From contig CALXZP010000004.1 in assembly GCA_944393255.1 (NCBI GenBank), forward strand, positions 1 through 42,840: DNA of 42,840 nt. Reading direction: 5' to 3'. Below, piece by piece: positions 34,494 through 41,509 of the stretch. Source of the stretch: an uncultured Clostridia bacterium. Lineage in GTDB: Bacteria; Bacillota; Clostridia; UBA1381. Under the pieces are notes generated by a model. That model worked only from the letters and a program-made list of their open reading frames with translations, ran no database searches and was not told where the DNA came from. The position numbers and the translations under genes are program-made. The first letter of the stretch is position 1, and each line of letters begins with the position of its first letter.

Positions 34494-35798
34494 ATGAATA
34501 CCGCAGCATTCTATACGCTCGGCTGTAAAGTCAATCAATACGAAACGGAAGCGGTTCAGGAGCTTTTTGAAAAAGAGGGATACGTTACTGTCCCGTTCAC
34601 CGAAAAAGCGGACTGCTATATAATAAATACGTGCTCGGTCACGTCGATGAGCGACAGGAAGTCGCGGCAGATGATACGCCGCGCGCGGAAAACAAATCCG
34701 GACGCGCTCATAGCCGTTATGGGCTGCTATTCTCAGACCGCACCCGATGAAGTTCTCGCTATCGACGGCGTGAACCTCGTTCTCGGCACAAAAGACAAGT
34801 CGTCAGCCGTGCGGCTGATAAAAACGCTTCGCCGAGGCGACAAGCTGAACGCCGTGACCGACGTACGCGACAATCATACCTATGAGGAGCTGCGCGTAAT
34901 GCGCTGCTCCTCTGACAGGACGCGCGCATATATAAAAATACAGGACGGATGTTCCCAGTTCTGCTCGTACTGCATAATCCCATACGCCCGCGGTCCGGTC
35001 CGCAGCAGACCCGAAAGCGAAATACTCGAGGAAGCCCGTTCGCTTGCCGGCGCAGGCTGTAAGGAGATAATACTCACCGGCATACACGCCGCGGCATACG
35101 GCAGAGACCTCGGAACGACCTCGCTCGAACAGCTGCTTCACAGGCTGGATAAAACGGAAGGTCTATCCCGTATACGTCTCTCATCCATAGAACCTATGAC
35201 TCTGGATACAGCGTTTGTGGACAGCATCAAAAGCTGTAAGCTTCTCTGCCCGCATTTTCATATCTCACTGCAATCCGGCTGTGATGAAACTCTGCGGAGA
35301 ATGAACCGCCATTACACAACGGCTCAGTTTGAGAGTGTCGTAAACGGGCTTCGTGAAGCTTTTCCCGGCTGCGCCGTTACCACAGATATAATGGTCGGCT
35401 TTGCCGGAGAAACGGACGAGGAATTTGAGGAAACGCTCGAATTCGTAAAAAGGATCCGGTTTGCGGACGCACACGTTTTTCAGTACTCGCAGAGACGCGG
35501 AACTCCTGCGGCGCGCCGTCCGGACCAGATCCCGCCGAACATCAAAGAGGAACGGTCAAAAGAGATAATAAAGCAGACGCAGCAGTCCCGCAGCGTATTT
35601 TTAAACGGACATATAGGCAAGACTGCCGATGTATTGTTTGAAACGAGAACCAAGGACGGGCTGTACGAGGGCAAGACCGCGAACTATATCACCGTCCGCG
35701 TTCCTTCGTTCGGCGCCGGCGATATGACGGGACAATTCCGCAGGGTCATTCTTGAACGAGAGGAAAACGGAATAATGTTTGGAAAAACAGTTGACTAA
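34494..35798 (+). CDS. mtaB: tRNA (t6A37) methylthiotransferase MtaB
   Basis: 434 residues. Radical-SAM enzyme converting t6A37 of tRNA to ms2t6A37. The N-terminal UPF0004 domain has Cys11 (TLGCKVNQYE), Cys47 (INTCSVT) and Cys78 (MGCYSQ) for the second cluster; the radical SAM motif is Cys153-x3-Cys157-x2-Cys160 (CSQFCSYC), then IIPYARGPVRSR; a C-terminal TRAM-like domain starts near 370. NQYE and the t6A-type sequence context favour MtaB over MiaB or RimO. ATG 34494 has GGAGG upstream. The downstream gene has its own promoter at this gene's stop. Confidence 0.92.
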   Translation: MNTAAFYTLGCKVNQYETEAVQELFEKEGYVTVPFTEKADCYIINTCSVTSMSDRKSRQMIRRARKTNPDALIAVMGCYSQTAPDEVLAIDGVNLVLGTKDKSSAVRLIKTLRRGDKLNAVTDVRDNHTYEELRVMRCSSDRTRAYIKIQDGCSQFCSYCIIPYARGPVRSRPESEILEEARSLAGAGCKEIILTGIHAAAYGRDLGTTSLEQLLHRLDKTEGLSRIRLSSIEPMTLDTAFVDSIKSCKLLCPHFHISLQSGCDETLRRMNRHYTTAQFESVVNGLREAFPGCAVTTDIMVGFAGETDEEFEETLEFVKRIRFADAHVFQYSQRRGTPAARRPDQIPPNIKEERSKEIIKQTQQSRSVFLNGHIGKTADVLFETRTKDGLYEGKTANYITVRVPSFGAGDMTGQFRRVILEREENGIMFGKTVD

Positions 35799-35819
35799 TC
35801 ACAGCATTTGAGTTAAAAT
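35791..35819 (+). promoter_or_regulatory. promoter of the cysteine-synthase-family gene
   Basis: TTGACT (35791-35796), 17 bp, TAAAAT (35814-35819), overlapping the mtaB stop codon. The leader (about 35826-35918) contains a GCGGAGC-GCT-GCTCCGC hairpin. Confidence 0.75.
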
Positions 35820-35918
35820 AATATATTGATAGTGCCGGGCTGGCGCGGAGCGCTGCTCCGCCTCAGTCCGCGTACAAAAAGTATGCCGTGCAAAGCCGCG
35901 GCGGGAGGTTATTTTTTA

Positions 35919-36929
35919 ATGGACGATTCAATACAGAATAAATTTGAAGGCATAAGGCGGATGATATCGAACACGCCGCTCCTGGAGATCGGGTTCAAAT
36001 ACAACGGAAAACCTATGAAAATATACGCAAAAGCGGAATATTACAATCTCAGCGGATCCATCAAGGACAGGGTAGCTTATTATATACTGAAAAAAGCCTA
36101 TGAGAAAGGCGATATAAAGCCTGGTGACACGATCGTTGAGGCTACGAGCGGAAACACAGGCATAGCGTTTTCGGCAATGGCGGCATATCTTCGCCACCCC
36201 ATGATAGTTTACATGCCGGACTGGATGAGCGAGGAACGCATAAAGATAATGCGCAGCTTCGGCGCGGAGGTGCGTCTCGTCTCCCATGAGGAGGGAGGCT
36301 TTCTCGGCTCCGTTGCAAAATCCGAAAAGCTTGCCGAAAACGAAGGCGTGTTCCTGCCGGGACAGTTCTCCAACTACGATAACGTTGCAGCGCACATAGA
36401 GGATACCGGTACGGAGATACTGCGGCAGCTTGAGCAGCTCGGACGCACGCCGGACTGCGTTGTTGCCGGAGTTGGAACGGGCGGCACCATAATGGGGCTT
36501 GCGGAGGCTTTCAAAGCGGTGAATCCCGCCTGCAAGGCGAGACCGCTCGAGCCGAAAAACTCCCCCACCCTATCGACCGGATATAAGACCGGCGAACATA
36601 AGATAGCCGGGATAAGCGACGAATTCATACCGTCTATCTGCAAGCTTGACCGTCTTGACGAAGTTGTTTCGGTCGATGATATAGACTCTATCATAATGGC
36701 ACAGCGTCTTTCCCGCGAACTGGGTATTGGCGTGGGTATCTCTTCCGGAGCGAATTTTATAGGCTGCGCACAGGCGCTCGGCAGTCTCGGAAGCGGAGCA
36801 TGCTGCGTTACTACATTTGCGGACGACAATAAAAAATATCTTTCGACAGATTACGCCAAGGACTTTGAAGCCAAGGACGAATATATCTCAAGCCATATAG
36901 AGCTTATAGGGCTCAGAGCGATAAGATAG
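35919..36929 (+). CDS. PLP-dependent cysteine synthase family protein
   Basis: 336 residues. Fold-type II PLP enzyme, probably making cysteine from O-acetylserine and sulfide. The PLP lysine is Lys49 in NLSGSIKDRVAYY; the phosphate/substrate loop is ATSGNTGIAFSAMA (about 75-88); GVGTGGTIMGLAEA binds the PLP phosphate; GISSGANFIG follows near the end. Between these, LEPKNSPTLSTG and HKIAGISDEFIP match the CysK region. ATG 35919 has GGGAGG 11 nt upstream; the frame is open further up but unlike the family. No cysE or sulfur genes are adjacent, so the exact substrate (O-acetylserine or O-phosphoserine) is open. Confidence 0.88.
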   Translation: MDDSIQNKFEGIRRMISNTPLLEIGFKYNGKPMKIYAKAEYYNLSGSIKDRVAYYILKKAYEKGDIKPGDTIVEATSGNTGIAFSAMAAYLRHPMIVYMPDWMSEERIKIMRSFGAEVRLVSHEEGGFLGSVAKSEKLAENEGVFLPGQFSNYDNVAAHIEDTGTEILRQLEQLGRTPDCVVAGVGTGGTIMGLAEAFKAVNPACKARPLEPKNSPTLSTGYKTGEHKIAGISDEFIPSICKLDRLDEVVSVDDIDSIIMAQRLSRELGIGVGISSGANFIGCAQALGSLGSGACCVTTFADDNKKYLSTDYAKDFEAKDEYISSHIELIGLRAIR

Positions 36930-36938
36930 CAAAAGCAT

Positions 36939-36967
36939 ACGGGGCTGCACACAGCCCTGTTTTTTTG
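36939..36967 (+). terminator. terminator of the cysteine-synthase-family gene
   Basis: ACGGGGCTG, loop CACA, CAGCCCTGT (36939-36960, one G-U), then a T run to 36966. Confidence 0.88.
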
Positions 36968-37092
36968 CAGAAAAAACAGAACTATCAGATCGGATTTTTT
37001 AAAATAGAAACCGAGTATTTCAAAGATAATCAAAGAAAACAGCCGAATTTTAAAGATAAATATGAAAATAAAAAATTTTTTAAAAAAATGTA

Positions 37093-37121
37093 TTGACAAA
37101 CACGCGAAAACATAGTAAAAT
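37093..37121 (+). promoter_or_regulatory. promoter of rplM-rpsI
   Basis: TTGACA (37093-37098), 17 bp, TAAAAT (37116-37121), preceded by a strongly A/T-rich stretch (37040-37090) that could act as an UP element. The leader is only about 42 nt, too short for a full L13 leader structure. Confidence 0.85.
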
Positions 37122-37169
37122 AAGCAACGCAGGAAAAAATGATTCAGATAATTTATGGAGGAATATAGC

Positions 37170-37616
37170 ATGAAGCCAAATTCAAGTTATTTGCAGAAGC
37201 CGGCTGAAGTCGATAGAAAATGGTATATCATCGACGCGGCAGGCAAGCCGCTCGGACGTGTTGCAGCTGCGGCGGCAAGCATATTAAGAGGTAAGCATCT
37301 CCCGACATTCACACCGAATGTTGACTGCGGCGATTTCGTTATCGTTATAAACGCGGCAGACGCAGTTCTTACGGGAAACAAGCTCAATCAGAAGGTTCGC
37401 TACTACCACACAGGCTGGGTAGGCGGCATAAAAGAGATCCACTACGACAAGCTCATGGCTGAAAATCCCGAAAAGGCTATGTGGTACGCCGTAAACGGTA
37501 TGCTTCCGAACAACAGCATAGGCAGAAAAGCGATCACAAGATTAAAGGTATATAAGAACGACGCTCACAAGCATGAGGCTCAGAAGCCGGTTATGTGGAC
37601 AGGCGAGATCAAATAA
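37170..37616 (+). CDS. rplM: 50S ribosomal protein L13
   Basis: 148 residues. Early-assembly 23S rRNA-binding protein. Family sequence throughout: [45 protein letters not shown]-equivalent [26 protein letters not shown], and [23 protein letters not shown] 37170 has GGAGG 8 nt upstream. rpsI follows 14 bp downstream. Confidence 0.98.
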   Translation: MKPNSSYLQKPAEVDRKWYIIDAAGKPLGRVAAAAASILRGKHLPTFTPNVDCGDFVIVINAADAVLTGNKLNQKVRYYHTGWVGGIKEIHYDKLMAENPEKAMWYAVNGMLPNNSIGRKAITRLKVYKNDAHKHEAQKPVMWTGEIK

Positions 37617-37630
37617 GGAGGATTTTAAGA

Positions 37631-38026
37631 ATGGCAAACGTACAGTATTACGGTACAGGTAGAAGAAAATCATCCGTTGCAAGAGTTCGCTTGGTACCCG
37701 GCAACGGCAAAATAACCATCAACGGCAGAGACATCGATAACTATTTCGGTCTTGAAACACTCAAGCTCATAGTTCGTCAGCCGTTGGTACTTACAAAGAC
37801 AACAGACAAGTTTGACATTATCGTAAAGGTAGAGGGCGGCGGCTTCACAGGACAGGCCGGCGCGATCCGTCACGGTATAGCAAGAGCGCTTCTTGAAGTT
37901 GACTCAGAAGCATTCCGTGCAGACCTCAAAGCAGCAGGCTTCCTCACACGTGATTCACGTATGAAGGAAAGAAAGAAGTACGGTCTCAAGGCAGCTCGTC
38001 GCGCACCGCAGTTCTCAAAGAGATAA
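37631..38026 (+). CDS. rpsI: 30S ribosomal protein S9
   Basis: 131 residues. [19 protein letters not shown] opens the protein; [19 protein letters not shown] and [20 protein letters not shown] lead to the C-terminal QFSKR, the tail that reaches the P-site tRNA. ATG 37631 has AAGGAGG 8 nt upstream, in a 14-bp gap after rplM. In many Firmicutes rplM-rpsI follows truA directly; here they are 21 kb apart. Confidence 0.98.
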   Translation: MANVQYYGTGRRKSSVARVRLVPGNGKITINGRDIDNYFGLETLKLIVRQPLVLTKTTDKFDIIVKVEGGGFTGQAGAIRHGIARALLEVDSEAFRADLKAAGFLTRDSRMKERKKYGLKAARRAPQFSKR

Positions 38027-38043
38027 TCAAATACAGATATACG

Positions 38044-38080
38044 AAATCCCATATTCCGCATGGTTATGGGATTTTCTTTT
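38044..38080 (+). terminator. rplM-rpsI terminator
   Basis: AAATCCCATA (38044-38053) and TATGGGATTT (38065-38074) with an 11-nt loop, then TTCTTTTTATT. Confidence 0.82.
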
Positions 38081-38297
38081 TATTATTTAACTTTTATTAC
38101 GCAGTAAAACATGGTGAGATCGGCAACATTTCTAATGCATTTCCAATAAAATCTCTGTTATACTACAGTATGTACAGTGCACAGCCTTATGAATGCCGTA
38201 ACATACATGTCCGTCTTAGCTGTCTCATAATGTACTAAACTGCCCCTTGATACGTCAGTGCCAAGTAAAAATTGTCACTGATTTTTTATACTATGGC
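38081..38297. other. intergenic stretch before the TetR gene
   Basis: No gene is seen. A hairpin TCAGTG (38255-38260) / CACTGA (38276-38281) followed by TTTTTT looks like a stray terminator just before the tetR promoter and may insulate it from upstream transcription. Confidence 0.5.
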
Positions 38298-38352
38298 TTG
38301 ACAGATAGAATATTTTATGTTACAATCGTTATATAACATATGTAATATAACG
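38298..38352 (+). promoter_or_regulatory. promoter and palindromic operator of the TetR-methyltransferase operon
   Basis: TTGACA (38298-38303), 17 bp, TACAAT (38321-38326). Directly downstream, 38327-38352 is a 26-bp palindrome with outer arms CGTTATAT and ATATAACG and centre CATATG, broken at one symmetric pair. Lying on the transcription start, it is a strong candidate for autorepression by the TetR protein. Confidence 0.8.
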
Positions 38353-38372
38353 ATAAACAGCGGGGTGATATT

Positions 38373-38975
38373 GTGCCGCCTAAAGCAAGGATCACAAAGG
38401 AAATGATATTGAACACGGTATTGGATATAACAAGAGAAACGGGATTTGAATCCGTAAACGCAAGAAGCATCGCAAAGAAGCTGCAGTGCTCAACACAGCC
38501 TGTTTTTACTTGCTATAAAAACATGGATGATTTAAAAAACGATTTTCTTGACTTTGCCTTTGAATTCTATAACGATTATGTTAAGACTTACAGACTTCCC
38601 GCAGATACTGATCCGCTTTTGCTTTTTCCTCTTTCTTATATTGCGTTTGCAGATGAGGAAACCAACTTGTTTAAGCTTTTATTTATCAGCGAAATGGATC
38701 TGGATATGAAAGAAGCAAAGGATTTCTACAATGAGTCCGGCAACGAAACAAAAGTACAGGATTTTGCCGCGGCTATCGGGATAGACCCGGAACAAGCGAA
38801 AAGTGTTTTTCTGGATCTGTTTCTGTATTCTCACGGCATTGCCGTTTTAACAGCGGCACGGAAACTGTCGTTAGACATGCGTGAGACCGAACAAATGACG
38901 TCGGGACTTTTGTCCGCTCTCATCAAGCAGATAAAAACCGATACCTATCCAAATACCAAAGAGGTGCGGCCATGA
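38373..38975 (+). CDS. TetR/AcrR-family transcriptional regulator
   Basis: 200 residues. N-terminal HTH: ARITKEMILNTVLDITRETG, FESVNARSIAKKLQCSTQPV, FTCYKNMDDLKNDFLDFAFE, the standard TetR DNA-binding pattern (Tyr of 'YxxF/KNMDDL' included). The rest is helical and presumably binds a ligand. Start GTG 38373 follows GGGGTGAT. Its stop overlaps the methyltransferase start by 4 nt (ATGA), so the two are coupled. Ligand unknown. Confidence 0.9.
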   Translation: MPPKARITKEMILNTVLDITRETGFESVNARSIAKKLQCSTQPVFTCYKNMDDLKNDFLDFAFEFYNDYVKTYRLPADTDPLLLFPLSYIAFADEETNLFKLLFISEMDLDMKEAKDFYNESGNETKVQDFAAAIGIDPEQAKSVFLDLFLYSHGIAVLTAARKLSLDMRETEQMTSGLLSALIKQIKTDTYPNTKEVRP

Positions 38976-39772
38976 ACACAAACCAATATATCATTGATTT
39001 TTATGAAAACTACGACGAGGACAGCCGCTTGGTCTCCAAACACGGAACGGTCGAATTTCTTACGGCAATGCGCTATATTGAAAAATACATCAAGCCAGGC
39101 GACCGCATTATTGAGATCGGCGCCGGAACAGGCCGTTATTCTCACGCTTTGGCAAGACAGGGCTACGATGTTGACGCTGTTGAACCTGTCGGACATAATA
39201 TAGAGATCTTTCGCAGGAACACGCTTCCCTCCGAAAATATAACTGTAACACAGGGCAATGCTCTGGATCTTTCCGGCTTTCCTTCGGAAAGATATGATAT
39301 CACATTGTTATTCGGCCCTCTTTATCATCTGTATACAACAGAGGATAAGCGCCGGGCACTGAGCGAAGCGATCCGCGTTACCCGGCCGGGCGGTGTTATC
39401 TTTGCCGCGTATGTTATATCCGACGGATGCCTGTTTGATGAAGGATTTCTCCGCGGCAGCATAAACGTTTCCGAATATATAAAAAACGGTCTGCTTGACG
39501 CTCAGACATTTGCCGCAAAGTCTGAGCCTAAGGATATTTTCGAGCTTGTCCGGAAAGAAGATATCGACGAGCTGATGTCCGTATTCCCAACGACACGTCT
39601 GCACTATGTCGCCTCCGACGGGTGCTCCCTGCTAATGCGCGAAGCAATAGACAAAATGGACCGCAGGACATTCGAGCTGTATTTGAAATACCACTTTGCA
39701 GTCTGCGAGCGCGAGGATCTTTCGGGTATCACAAGTCATTCGATAGATATATTCAGAAAACCCGTGCGGTAA
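38972..39772 (+). CDS. class I SAM-dependent methyltransferase
   Basis: 266 residues. Motif I is DRIIEIGAGTGRYSHALARQ (about 43-62), then VDAVEPVGHNIEIF as the acidic strand-2 end, YDITLLFGPLYHLYTTEDKR (motif for strand 4) and RVTRPGGVIFAAYV. The closing half differs from small-molecule N-methyltransferases I know well, so the substrate is unknown. Translationally coupled to the TetR gene; such pairs often modify or sense a toxic small molecule, which is inference. Confidence 0.88.
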   Translation: MNTNQYIIDFYENYDEDSRLVSKHGTVEFLTAMRYIEKYIKPGDRIIEIGAGTGRYSHALARQGYDVDAVEPVGHNIEIFRRNTLPSENITVTQGNALDLSGFPSERYDITLLFGPLYHLYTTEDKRRALSEAIRVTRPGGVIFAAYVISDGCLFDEGFLRGSINVSEYIKNGLLDAQTFAAKSEPKDIFELVRKEDIDELMSVFPTTRLHYVASDGCSLLMREAIDKMDRRTFELYLKYHFAVCEREDLSGITSHSIDIFRKPVR

Positions 39773-39838
39773 AATGCCTTATCCGTATTACGCATTTAGG
39801 CGGATATGCACTCCGCATGATATAAAACATCAGCCTGT

Positions 39839-39872
39839 AAGCTCTGCTTCATATCCGGAAGCAGAGCTTTTT
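39839..39872 (+). terminator. terminator of the TetR-methyltransferase operon
   Basis: AAGCTCTGCTTC (39839-39850), loop ATATCCG, GAAGCAGAGCTT (39858-39869), then TTTTC. Perfect 12-bp stem. Confidence 0.88.
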
Positions 39873-39904
39873 CATCTGAAAAGATCAAAAAGGGTTTTAA
39901 TGAA

Positions 39905-39950
39905 TCCAAAACAAAACTCAAATAAAATCCAAACAATGGGCGGTTATAAT
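39905..39950 (+). promoter_or_regulatory. promoter with direct repeats, copy 1 (upstream of the hendecad protein)
   Basis: CTCAAA (39917-39922) and TCCAAA (39928-39933) form an 11-bp-period direct repeat in the place of a -35, followed after 11 bp by TATAAT (39945-39950). A TCCAAA also occurs at 39905-39910. This 33-bp block (39905-39937) matches 40278-40310 at 30 of 33 positions. Direct repeats at 10-11 bp are the usual binding sites of OmpR/PhoB-type regulators, one of which is encoded 0.9 kb downstream. Confidence 0.65.
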
Positions 39951-40028
39951 TTAGCTACAAGATGATCGAACGACCGCAAAGCACGCGTTTTACGACCATC
40001 TAACAAATTTTAAGGAGGCGCTTTAAAA

Positions 40029-40298
40029 GTGGCAAGATCAAAATTAGTTCAGGCTAATGAAAAAATAGCCGAAAAAGTAACGGAAGGATACAAAAAGATA
40101 GAGGACGGAGTTGTCAGCGGGTATAAAATGATAGAAAACGGCGTTATAGACGGTTTTACAAAAATGACCGACAAATTCGTTGACAGCTTTCTTACACGCG
40201 ACGGCGAGAGCATAGAAGATGCGAAGAAACGTGTCAAGGCCGAAACCGACGCACGCAAAAAAAATCTTTTTAACAAATCCGAAACAAAACTCAAATAA
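40029..40298 (+). CDS. small hendecad-repeat helical protein of unknown function
   Basis: 89 residues, highly charged, no signal peptide or membrane helix. Residues 17-60 are four 11-residue repeats: VTEGYKKIEDG, VVSGYKMIENG, VIDGFTKMTDK, FVDSFLTRDGE; LVQANEKIAEK (6-16) is a weaker fifth. The 11-residue period with V/G/Y-F/I-M positions suggests a long amphipathic helix or right-handed coiled coil, as in membrane-surface-binding helices. The C-terminus (DAKKRVKAETDARKKN) is basic. GTG 40029 has AAGGAGG 11 nt upstream. I recall similar short proteins in many Clostridia beside the same neighbours, with no assigned function. Confidence 0.82.
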   Translation: MARSKLVQANEKIAEKVTEGYKKIEDGVVSGYKMIENGVIDGFTKMTDKFVDSFLTRDGESIEDAKKRVKAETDARKKNLFNKSETKLK

Positions 40299-40323
40299 AA
40301 CTCAAACAATAATGTATTATACT
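40278..40323 (+). promoter_or_regulatory. promoter with direct repeats, copy 2 (upstream of the four-helix membrane protein)
   Basis: CTCAAA at 40290-40295 and 40301-40306, an exact 11-bp repeat, then after 11 bp TATACT (40318-40323). Geometry equals copy 1. It overlaps the last codons of the hendecad gene. Predicted start near 40330, about 29 nt before the next coding start. Confidence 0.62.
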
Positions 40324-40358
40324 TTGATCATAAACTGAAGCTCAGGAGGTATTTTAAA

Positions 40359-40730
40359 ATGAAAAAGAAAAATTTTGTATCAATGATACTCGGAACGATC
40401 GGGGGGATCTTTTTCGCAATAGGGATGTGCATGTGTCTTTTACCGGGATGGAACGCGTTTTCACAGGGCGTAGTTATTGCAGCGATAGGCGCTGTGATAC
40501 TGCTCGCCATGCTGGCCGTACGCCGTAAAATGGAAGGCAAGGCGGCGGTCAAATTAAACGGCAGAATCATAGGACTCACGCTTTTCGGCGCACTCGGAGC
40601 GCTGACGCTCGGCGTAGGGATGTGCATGGCTATGGTGTGGACACAGCTTATATTCTGGGGCATAGCAGTGGGCTGCATCGGAATCGTTTTGCTGCTCTGC
40701 CTCATACCTCTTTGCAAGGGTATCAAATAA
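40359..40730 (+). CDS. four-helix membrane protein with internal duplication
   Basis: 123 residues, four hydrophobic helices in two related halves. Half one: ILGTIGGIFFAIGMCMCLLP then GVVIAAIGAVILLAMLAV; half two: LFGALGALTLGVGMCMAMVW then FWGIAVGCIGIVLLLCLIPL. The GMCM motif recurs at the same place in each. A basic linker RRKMEGK joins the halves and suggests N and C termini inside. ATG 40359 has AGGAGG 9 nt upstream. Its promoter carries the same repeats as the upstream gene, so both should be co-controlled. Function unknown. Confidence 0.82.
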   Translation: MKKKNFVSMILGTIGGIFFAIGMCMCLLPGWNAFSQGVVIAAIGAVILLAMLAVRRKMEGKAAVKLNGRIIGLTLFGALGALTLGVGMCMAMVWTQLIFWGIAVGCIGIVLLLCLIPLCKGIK

Positions 40731-40785
40731 AATCCGATCATTGTCTTGATTACAGAATCATTTTATGATGCAATCTAATAAATGG

Positions 40786-40812
40786 GGGGCGCTGATCTTT
40801 TTTCGGCGTCCC
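40786..40812 (+). other. intercistronic hairpin before the response regulator
   Basis: GGGGCGCTG (40786-40794) pairs with CGGCGTCCC (40804-40812) with two G-U pairs; loop ATCTTTTTT. There is no clear T tract after the stem, so it may only reduce transcription into the regulator genes. Confidence 0.5.
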
Positions 40813-40837
40813 TTGATCCAAAAGGGGGTTTTTTACT

Positions 40838-41509
40838 ATGGTCAGAATATTGGTTCTTGAGGATGACGCTAACCTGAATAAGATCGTATGCACATATTTG
40901 AACGACAGCGGATTTAACACTACCGGCTGCCTTGACGCTTCAAGCGCTTACGACGCAATGTATAATGAGATTTTCGATCTGATCATTTCGGATATTATGA
41001 TGCCTGATATTGACGGTTTTGAATTTGCCGAAAACATCCGGCGCGTGAACAAGCGCATCCCCATTCTGTTCATGTCCGCCCGCGACGACCTGCCTGCAAA
41101 GCAAAAAGGCTTCCGGCTCGGCATTGACGACTATATGGTGAAACCCATTGAACTTGACGAGCTTTTGCTGCGCGTACGCGCGCTGCTCAGACGCGCCAAT
41201 ATTGAAGCGGAGCGGAAATTGACCGCAGGCAGTCTCACGCTTGACGCCGATGCAATGACGGCGGAGTCAAACGGAAAGGAGATCGCACTCACAACACGTG
41301 AATTTAATATAATCTACAAGCTGCTGCAATATCCTAACAAGACCTTTTCACGCGCGCAGCTTATGGACGAATTCTGGGGTATCGAAAGCGACGCAGGACT
41401 TAGGGCTGTCGATGTGTATATAACGAAGCTCAGAGACAAATTATCCGGCTGCGATGGATTTACTATCAAAACAGTGCGCGGTCTGGGCTATAAGGCGGTG
41501 CTCGCATGA
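40838..41509 (+). CDS. OmpR-family response regulator
   Basis: 223 residues. Receiver domain with acidic pocket LVLEDD (8-10), phospho-acceptor Asp52 in DLIISDIMMPDIDGFEFAEN, Ser in LFMSARDD and Lys in DDYMVKPIELDELLLRVRAL. The C-terminal winged helix has ALTTREFNIIYKLLQYPNKT, FSRAQLMDEFWG and RAVDVYITKLRDKL, KTVRGLGYKAV. ATG 40838 has AGGGGG 9 nt upstream. Stop overlaps the kinase start by 4 nt. Likely target: the direct repeats at 39905-39937 and 40278-40310. Confidence 0.96.
   Translation: MVRILVLEDDANLNKIVCTYLNDSGFNTTGCLDASSAYDAMYNEIFDLIISDIMMPDIDGFEFAENIRRVNKRIPILFMSARDDLPAKQKGFRLGIDDYMVKPIELDELLLRVRALLRRANIEAERKLTAGSLTLDADAMTAESNGKEIALTTREFNIIYKLLQYPNKTFSRAQLMDEFWGIESDAGLRAVDVYITKLRDKLSGCDGFTIKTVRGLGYKAVLA

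Noticed and set aside
38207..38235. Possible insertion-sequence end (AGCTGTCTCATAATGTAC)
   Set aside because: It faintly resembles IS termini, but no matching inverted copy, target duplication or transposase was seen nearby.
39890..39950. Possible remnant of a duplicated hendecad gene: one frame reads GFNESKTKLK then stop, like the real C-terminus
   Set aside because: The similarity is confined to the promoter repeat block, which happens to overlap the last codons of the real gene in copy 2. The matching -10 positions make a duplicated promoter the simpler reading.
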